Of a stretch of DNA of 10,591 nt, positions 6,731-10,591 are shown piece after piece. Made by a program: the position numbers and the translations under genes. A model generated the notes under the pieces. The model ran no database searches, was not told where the DNA came from, and worked only from the letters and a program-made list of their open reading frames with translations. Positions within the stretch are counted from its first letter, which is position 1; the number at the start of each line of letters is the position of its first letter. Source of the DNA: an uncultured Gammaproteobacteria bacterium (GTDB taxonomy: Bacteria > Pseudomonadota > Gammaproteobacteria > CAJQNE01); assembly GCA_905479545.1 (NCBI GenBank), contig CAJQNE010000275.1, positions 1-10,591 of the forward strand, in the 5' to 3' direction.

Positions 6731-6809
6731 GTAGGTCGGATTAGGCGAAGCCGTAATCCGACACCGCGCGAAATGTCGGATTACGGCCTTGGGGCCTAAT
6801 CCGACCTAC
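6731..6809. repeat. Nested palindromic REP/MITE-like element
   Basis: The outer arms GTAGGTCGGATTAGGC (6731-6746) and GCCTAATCCGACCTAC (6794-6809) are perfectly complementary over 16 bases. The inner arms GCCGTAATCCGACA (6750-6763) and TGTCGGATTACGGC (6774-6787) are perfect over 14. Each half can also fold on itself, since GTCGGATTA and TAATCCGAC occur within each half, so the unit can form one long stem or two side-by-side hairpins. The GTAGGTCGGATTAG...TAATCCGAC word is known to me from intergenic palindromic repeats dispersed in many proteobacterial genomes. It sits between paralogue 1 and the archaemetzincin-like gene. Confidence 0.8.
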
Positions 6810-6843
6810 GTAAGTCTTTGTTTTTGCTGCGCGTCATGTCCCA

Positions 6844-6917
6844 GGTGTTGTCTACACCCTCCCAGAAGAACTGGGTTAAGCTCTCTGCCAACCCATAGAC
6901 TTAATTAAGGAGAGAGC
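6844..6917 (+). promoter_or_regulatory. Structured 5' leader with mutually exclusive hairpins and possible H-type pseudoknot
   Basis: Two simple hairpins are possible: GGTGT/ACACC (6844-6848 with 6854-6858) and CCCAG/CTGGG (6861-6865 with 6871-6875). Alternatively GGGTT (6873-6877) pairs with AACCC (6890-6894) while GCTCTCT (6880-6886) pairs with AGAGAGC (6911-6917). These two stems interleave as an H-type pseudoknot with short crossing loops (two and three bases). Its last strand overlaps the ribosome binding site AAGGAG just before GTG 6920, so folding would block translation. This is pattern reading only; no known riboswitch class is recognised. Confidence 0.3.
6907..6912 (+). promoter_or_regulatory. 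Strong ribosome binding site AAGGAG for GTG 6920
   Basis: AAGGAG lies seven bases before GTG 6920, the best such site in this part of the window. The later GTG at 6995 has none. It indicates that translation was designed to begin at 6920, although that frame meets a TAG at 6968. Confidence 0.6.
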
Positions 6918-6919
6918 AG

Positions 6920-6994
6920 GTGGCAGAACGCTATGTAGTTGGAGTTATGCGGGCCGCAGTCAACCCGTAGAAAGAAGCCGCGCTGGACGCGACC
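6920..6994 (+). pseudogene. Original N-terminus of the archaemetzincin-like gene, interrupted by an amber codon
   Basis: The frame from GTG 6920 reads MAERYVVGVMRAAVNP, then TAG (6968-6970), then KEAALDAT, and continues in the same frame into the protein counted from 6995. The 25 codons look coding, follow a strong ribosome binding site, and extend the domain naturally to about 390 residues. The TAG at codon 17 therefore looks like a single-base nonsense change rather than the true end of a leader. Readthrough, reinitiation at 6995 or a sequence error are alternatives. Confidence 0.6.
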
Positions 6995-8092
6995 GTGGCG
7001 AGCGCCATCGAGACCTTCAAACGAACACTTTCCGAAGAACTAGGCATTGGCGTAACCGCCTTCGGTTTCTCCGGCCCGGACCTCACGCCGGAATCAGGCG
7101 CCTATGCGGCGTTAGATTTTCTGCGGCTTGGTTTGAGCGAAAAAATAGAACGCAATATCGATTTCTTGCTCATCGTAACCGAGGTTGATCTCGCCGCGTC
7201 CAAGCTATCCTTCGCACTCGCACTGCCTAGTCAACTTACCAATGTAGCGGTGATTTCTGTCAAGCGTCTGGACCCCGGTTTCTGGGGCGAAGAAAGCGCG
7301 ACCCACACCTTGTCTGACCGGCTTGCGGCCTTGATGTCCTACAGCTTTGGGCGCCTGCTGAACCTCTCACGCTCAACCGACCCTGACAATTTGATGTTTG
7401 ATTTTAAGGCGGTGAACGAGCTTGAGCGCATGCAGGATTTCACGCCGGAGCAGCGTGCAGCCGCGCTCCACAATCTACCCGTGGAGGCACGTGAACGTGT
7501 CAGCCAGCGGAACAAAGGCAAGCTCAGCTTTGTGATGCGGGCGCTGGCCATTAATGTCAGCGGAATCATTGCCGGGGTTCGCCGGGCCAACCCCCTTCAC
7601 TTGGTCACACGTCTGCCAACGATGGCGACCGCAGCCATGTCGGTTTTAATCTTTCTATTCTTTACGCCGGATATGTGGGACGTCGCCAGCACGGTAGAGG
7701 TTTACCAATTGGTGTTGTTTTCCATACTTGCTAATGTAGGAGCCACCCTGGCGCTATACAAGGCGTTTGCTTTTGGACCTATCCTGAGCCGTGATCGTGT
7801 GGTGTCGGAATCTGCGGTGGTCACCGAAGTGGTAACTATTATCAGTCTATTCCTGACCATGCTGATCGTTAATCTCGGCTTCATCCTGTTGGTCTATGTC
7901 GCCATCGTCAGCATTTTTCCTGATCGCTTGATGGAAACATGGACAACCGTTCACCCGGCCACGGGATTATTAGCGCATTTAAAACTCAGCCTCCTAATTG
8001 GCGGGCTGGCGCTGTTGGCAGGCTCATTGGGCGGCCGGGCGGATAGTAACGGTCTAATTCGCGCTGTGCTGTTTACTAATGAGGAATCTTGA
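6995..8092 (+). CDS. Degenerate archaemetzincin-like domain fused to four transmembrane helices
   Basis: Numbered from GTG 6995, the protein has 365 residues. Residues 55-95 (IDFLLIVTEVDL... and VAVISVKRLDP) resemble the archaemetzincin core, where a strand ending in DL precedes an ISLxRL strand. The zinc signature HExxHxxGxxHCx4CxM is then replaced position for position: Tyr116, Ser117, Arg120, Asn123, Arg126, Ser127, Asn132, with Met134 kept. So the fold seems kept but metal binding lost. Helices at about 207-225, 236-256, 279-308 and 328-346 anchor it in the membrane. No ribosome binding site precedes 6995; the natural start is probably GTG 6920, which hits a TAG at codon 17. The gene may therefore be a pseudogene, yet the remaining 365 codons are intact. 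Its GC content resembles the housekeeping genes more than paralogue 1. Function is unknown; a membrane-tethered binding or sensing domain is a guess. Confidence 0.6.
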   Translation: MASAIETFKRTLSEELGIGVTAFGFSGPDLTPESGAYAALDFLRLGLSEKIERNIDFLLIVTEVDLAASKLSFALALPSQLTNVAVISVKRLDPGFWGEESATHTLSDRLAALMSYSFGRLLNLSRSTDPDNLMFDFKAVNELERMQDFTPEQRAAALHNLPVEARERVSQRNKGKLSFVMRALAINVSGIIAGVRRANPLHLVTRLPTMATAAMSVLIFLFFTPDMWDVASTVEVYQLVLFSILANVGATLALYKAFAFGPILSRDRVVSESAVVTEVVTIISLFLTMLIVNLGFILLVYVAIVSIFPDRLMETWTTVHPATGLLAHLKLSLLIGGLALLAGSLGGRADSNGLIRAVLFTNEES

Positions 8093-8378
8093 ATAGCACG
8101 CCTTTAATCCCGGCTAAATGTAAAAATGCAGTGGCCAAAAAAGCTTTCAATGGAGTCTGGCTGCATTGGTCATCCTCGGGCCTGTTTACCGGTTAGGCAT
8201 GTGTGTCGTTGAGCTTGAAATAAGGTCAGATAAGGCGCGAGGAGCGTGGTTTAACTGGTTAAATAAGCAACGAGCAACGCTGTATGGCCTGACTTCAGGT
8301 TCAACCCGCAGGGCCTTGCGGTGTTCGTGGCCAACGGAGCACTAAACAGGCCAATCGAATTCGACCTGCTCAAAACCA
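8093..8378. other. Intergenic region (286 bases) with several inverted repeats, no gene seen
   Basis: No coding frame is supported. AATGCAG (8125-8131) and CTGCATT (8161-8167) form a perfect seven-base inverted repeat. The candidate element at 8179-8352 fills most of the rest. GCCAAT (8350-8355) and ATTGGC (8381-8386) pair across the 3' end of the next gene, which lies on the minus strand. Confidence 0.45.
8179..8352. repeat. Candidate 174-base MITE-like element with perfect 10-base inverted ends
   Basis: GGCCTGTTTA (8179-8188) and TAAACAGGCC (8343-8352) are perfect inverted ends. Inside is an imperfect palindrome centred on TTTAACTGGTTAAA (8250-8263), with outer pairs AGCGT/ACGCT (8243-8247 with 8277-8281) and AAGGTCAG/CTGACTT (8222-8229 with 8289-8295, one bulge). 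The central words (GATAAGGCGCGAGGAGCG and GAGCAACG) have the style of dispersed gammaproteobacterial palindromic repeats. No target-site duplication is evident. Confidence 0.45.
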
Positions 8379-9146
8379 CTATTGGCTAAAGCCACTCCCA
8401 GCATCCAATTTCTTACTTACTTCATCTAATCCCGTAACGCTTAAATAAATATCCTTAGCTTCATCCTCACTTAAATTCAGCCCATCAAACTTAATAGCAA
8501 AGTTTTTAATCTTCGTCACAAACTCAACAAGGTTTTCATCAGTGCCATTCGCCAACGGCTCCGCTGCATTTAAAATCAGCTTTAAACAGCCATGGTAATC
8601 CGCTTGTTGTTTACAGAGCGGCACGATTAAATTATCTAAAAGCTGAGTCGTTTTCCTGAACGAAATACCAATTTTAATCGCAGCGTCGCCTTTGTTTCGC
8701 TCATAAGGCTCGGTCTTCACCTTTTTACAAGGCATCGTCATTAATTGCGCGATGGCCTGCGGCAGAATAGCGGTGAGTTCATCCTGATCCGTAATGCCTA
8801 AGGTTTCAGAGACTTGAAGGGGAATAAACTTGTTCGGTGAAAACCTGTCCTCTGGGTAGTTTGTCTCGCAGTAAGCTTTTCGCTCATCTTTTGAGCAGCC
8901 TTTGAAAAAACCTTTTCTAATTGGGCCGCGCCTAATGAAGCTCTTCATATACATACAGACTCTGCCGTTTATACGGTCAGCATCTTCCGCTGATAGAAAA
9001 TTCACCCCTTTTTGCTGAGACGCTAACCTAGTCTGTACGGAGGACGAACCAGACGATGCTTGGCTACGCGGCTCTGCGGCTACGCTGGCTGCGTTTAAAA
9101 GCGCCATCAGCGATAGCAGCTTAAAAAGCAAGAACAGTGGTTTCAT
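8379..9146 (-). CDS. Exported six-cysteine protein of unknown function (paralogue 2)
   Basis: This is the second member of the unrecognised family, 255 residues. It has a standard signal peptide (MKPLFLLFKLLSLMALLNAASVAA, cleavage near residue 24), then a Ser/Gln-rich linker to about residue 47. Cys64, 84, 93, 140, 178 and 187 keep nearly the spacing seen in the protein at 5532-6359 (gaps 20, 9, 47, 38, 9 against 20, 11, 49, 39, 9). The blocks ELTAILPQAIAQLMTMPCK and PLCKQQADYHGC are the best-conserved parts. It lacks the CPTC pair found at the start of the other mature protein and has a different C-terminal tail. The ribosome binding site AAGGA is seven bases before the ATG. The two genes point toward each other. 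A periplasmic, disulfide-bonded role is inferred; no enzyme motif is visible. Confidence 0.78.
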   Translation of the reverse strand: MKPLFLLFKLLSLMALLNAASVAAEPRSQASSGSSSVQTRLASQQKGVNFLSAEDADRINGRVCMYMKSFIRRGPIRKGFFKGCSKDERKAYCETNYPEDRFSPNKFIPLQVSETLGITDQDELTAILPQAIAQLMTMPCKKVKTEPYERNKGDAAIKIGISFRKTTQLLDNLIVPLCKQQADYHGCLKLILNAAEPLANGTDENLVEFVTKIKNFAIKFDGLNLSEDEAKDIYLSVTGLDEVSKKLDAGSGFSQ

Positions 9147-9279
9147 GTTAATTCCTTTTCGCTCAACGGCTCAGCGTGAACCAAGCCGCAGTGTAGCGAA
9201 CAGTAAAATATGCTACCACTCGGAAGCGATAAGGCCGACCGCTGCCAGCTCTTGCTATTTGTCACTAAAAAAAGGACGG

Positions 9280-10179
9280 CTAATCGTTAGAGTGCAAACT
9301 CTCATTCAAACCACCCCAGCGTGAGGCGTCAGTCGGGATAACTTCTACTTTGCCGCTCTGGCTATTGCGGCGGAATAGCAGGCCGTCCTTGCCCGACAGC
9401 TGACGAGCTGAAACGACCTGGCCGTCTGGCAGCATTACTTTGGTACCCGCCGTTACATATAAGCCGGCTTCAACAATGCACTCATCGCCTAGCGATATGC
9501 CGATACCGGCGTTAGCGCCGAGCAGGCTGTTTTCGCCAATTGAGTTCACTTGTTTACCACCGCCGGAAAGCGTGCCCATTATTGAAGAGCCAGCGCCGAC
9601 ATCGGAATCTTTGCCGACGATTACGCCCGGAGTTACCCGGCCTTCGAGCATGCAGTTACCCAACGTTCCGGCGTTAAAGTTTACAAACCCTTCATGCATT
9701 ACCGTGGTGCCGCTGGCGAGGTGAGCACCTAACCGCACGCGGTCGGCATCGCCAATACGCACGCCGGATGGCACGACGTAGTCGGTCATTCTGGGGAATT
9801 TGTCGATTGAGGTGACATTAACGTGAAAGTGATCGGCGGCTGCCGCTTCGCGCAACGCCTCAACATTAGCGGGCAACACCGGGCCGGCCGAGGTCCAGGC
9901 TACATTGGTTAGCAGACCAAAAACGCCATCGAGGTTAATTTCGTTGGGTTTAACGCTCCGTTCGGACAACAGGTGCAGGCGTAGATAAGCATCTTCAGCA
10001 GAAGCGGGTGCGTCGTCGAGCGAATTGATGGTTACGTCGACGAAGTCACCGACAACCAAGCCTGCTTTGGCGGCGATGCAACTACGGTTGCGACGCTCGT
10101 TCGATAGCGGGAACCATACATCGAGGGTGGCATTGGTTTCGGCGTCGCGGTAACGGTGTCCGGTGCGTTGTATTGTCAT
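9280..10179 (-). CDS. dapD: 2,3,4,5-tetrahydropyridine-2,6-dicarboxylate N-succinyltransferase DapD
   Basis: DapD transfers succinyl from succinyl-CoA to tetrahydrodipicolinate in the succinylase branch of diaminopimelate/lysine synthesis, in the cytosol. The 299-residue protein has an N-terminal domain with YLRLHLLSERSVKPNEINL, then DKFPRMTDYVVPSGVRI leading into a left-handed beta helix of hexapeptide repeats (about 138-245). The latter includes RVRLGAHLASGTTVMHEG, NFNAGTLGN, LEGRVTPGVIVG, IMGTLSGGGKQ and GANAGIGISLGD. Glu179 in LEGR is in the position proposed as catalytic in the actinobacterial enzyme (recalled, not verified). The C-terminus LLFRRNSQSGKVEVIP closes the trimer fold. This is the pseudomonad/actinobacterial subfamily rather than the E. 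coli type, with a shorter N-terminus than in Pseudomonas. No strong ribosome binding site is seen before the ATG. A weak CTAA/TTAG hairpin and T7 run (9266-9285) follow the stop. Confidence 0.93.
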   Translation of the reverse strand: MTIQRTGHRYRDAETNATLDVWFPLSNERRNRSCIAAKAGLVVGDFVDVTINSLDDAPASAEDAYLRLHLLSERSVKPNEINLDGVFGLLTNVAWTSAGPVLPANVEALREAAAADHFHVNVTSIDKFPRMTDYVVPSGVRIGDADRVRLGAHLASGTTVMHEGFVNFNAGTLGNCMLEGRVTPGVIVGKDSDVGAGSSIMGTLSGGGKQVNSIGENSLLGANAGIGISLGDECIVEAGLYVTAGTKVMLPDGQVVSARQLSGKDGLLFRRNSQSGKVEVIPTDASRWGGLNESLHSND

Positions 10180-10286
10180 AGGGTAATGTCAGAAAGCTAT
10201 AAAACGCGGCAGCTTAGCTGCAATAATGCCGCAAATAAAGTTTGTAACGCCTATCAACATCAGGCCATCACTATAAGGCACGAAAA
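10180..10286. promoter_or_regulatory. Divergent intergenic region between dapD and the SDR gene
   Basis: This 107-base gap separates two divergent genes and must contain both promoters. I cannot mark convincing hexamers. AAGG at 10275-10278, nine or so bases before the SDR ATG, is its likely ribosome binding site. Confidence 0.4.
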
Positions 10287-10591
10287 ATGAGCAAGTGGAC
10301 TACCGACAATATCGGCGATCAGGGTGGCAAGTTGGCTATTGTTACCGGAGCCAATATCGGCCTGGGGTTTGAAACCGCTAAGGCGCTGGCTGAAAAGGGC
10401 ACCGATGTGATTCTGGCCTGCCGGAATCTTGAAAAAGCGGCGGCTGCCGAAGCTGAAATTCGGCCAGTGGCCAAGGGTAAGCTGGAAGTGCGCCAGTTGG
10501 ATGTTTCTGACCTAAATTCTGTCACTGAATTTGCTAAAGGAATACAGCGCGATTTCACTAAACTCGACCTGCTAATCAACAACGCTGGTGT
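10287..10591 (+). CDS. Short-chain dehydrogenase/reductase, N-terminal part (partial)
   Basis: The first 101 codons are present, starting MSKWTTDNIGDQGGKLAIVTG; the gene runs off the window. It shows the Rossmann fold of a classical SDR: TGANIGLG (the TGxxxGxG nucleotide-binding motif) after the first strand, ILACRN at the end of the second strand (the Arg suggests NADP preference), LDVSDL in the third, and LLINNAGV (the NNAG motif) at the edge. The catalytic Ser-Tyr-Lys lies beyond the window. The opening up to GGKLAIVTGA resembles the retinol-dehydrogenase/WW-domain-oxidoreductase-like SDRs with a TGANSGIG motif. Substrate cannot be assigned. Confidence 0.88.
   Translation, partial: MSKWTTDNIGDQGGKLAIVTGANIGLGFETAKALAEKGTDVILACRNLEKAAAAEAEIRPVAKGKLEVRQLDVSDLNSVTEFAKGIQRDFTKLDLLINNAG

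Larger units (their letters stand above)
6360..6919. other. 560-base intergenic region with T-tracts, hairpins, a REP-like palindrome and a structured leader
   Basis: No gene is supported here. In order it holds a weak terminator-like signal with T-runs (6365-6397), a GGCCA/TGGCC hairpin (6405-6409 with 6422-6426), an 8-base-pair hairpin GCAAAAAC/GTTTTTGC (6548-6568), the nested palindromic repeat at 6731-6809, and paired hairpins plus a possible pseudoknot at 6844-6917 before the GTG at 6920. An open frame at 6617-6799 runs into the palindrome and does not look coding. Confidence 0.5.

Noticed and set aside
6617..6799. Open frame of 60 codons on the plus strand
   Set aside because: It has no ribosome binding site, no recognisable motif, and its second half is the palindromic repeat; it is open by chance.
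8192..8198. GTTAGGC, a perfect match to the integron core box GTTRRRY
   Set aside because: No RYYYAAC partner lies within about 130 bases upstream, and the one downstream (GTTTAAC at 8249-8255) is in the wrong order for attC.
9266..9285. Terminator after dapD (CTAA/TTAG stem with T7 run)
   Set aside because: The four-base-pair stem is separated from the T-run by six bases; too weak to list as a terminator.
9440..9724. 94-codon open frame on the plus strand opposite dapD
   Set aside because: It lies wholly inside the strongly conserved beta-helix coding region of dapD on the other strand and is a shadow frame.
10319..10582. 87-codon open frame on the minus strand inside the SDR gene
   Set aside because: The plus strand encodes clear SDR motifs (TGANIGLG, NNAG) over the same bases.

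Overview
The window looks like the chromosome of a marine-type gammaproteobacterium. The leuS-lptE junction, a DUF3144 protein, an E. coli-like FolD and a pseudomonad-type DapD all fit, but no finer placement is possible from sequence alone. Both flanks are ordinary housekeeping genes. The middle (about 5153-9280) is an accessory segment with repeats, AT-rich DNA and unfamiliar genes.

Left flank (1-5152). The last codons of leuS overlap by one base with lptE, the outer-membrane LPS-assembly lipoprotein. A convergent operon follows on the minus strand: folD, then a DUF3144 protein, then a membrane-anchored thioredoxin-fold protein, with the reading frames overlapping at each junction. Divergent from folD, three plus-strand genes run in series: a glycerophosphodiester phosphodiesterase (GDPD), a small four-helix membrane protein reminiscent of styrene-oxide isomerase, and a BASS-family transporter.

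Middle (5153-9280). Two diverged paralogues (5532-6359 plus, 8379-9146 minus) encode exported proteins with six conserved cysteines, and they face each other. Between them lie a nested palindromic REP/MITE-like repeat (6731-6809) and a gene (GTG 6995, or more naturally GTG 6920) for a soluble domain joined to four membrane helices. That soluble domain looks like an archaemetzincin that has lost every zinc ligand but kept the motif spacing. The better start (6920, strong ribosome binding site) runs into an in-frame TAG at codon 17. The 5' leader can be drawn as an H-type pseudoknot that would cover the ribosome binding site. Further inverted repeats sit at 5240-5488, 5437-5520 and 8179-8352.

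Right flank (9280-10591). dapD (lysine/diaminopimelate synthesis) is on the minus strand. Diverging from it is the start of a short-chain dehydrogenase/reductase gene cut off by the window edge.

The best candidates for something undescribed are the dead-archaemetzincin/four-helix membrane protein with its interrupted start and structured leader, and the pair of six-cysteine exported paralogues around it.
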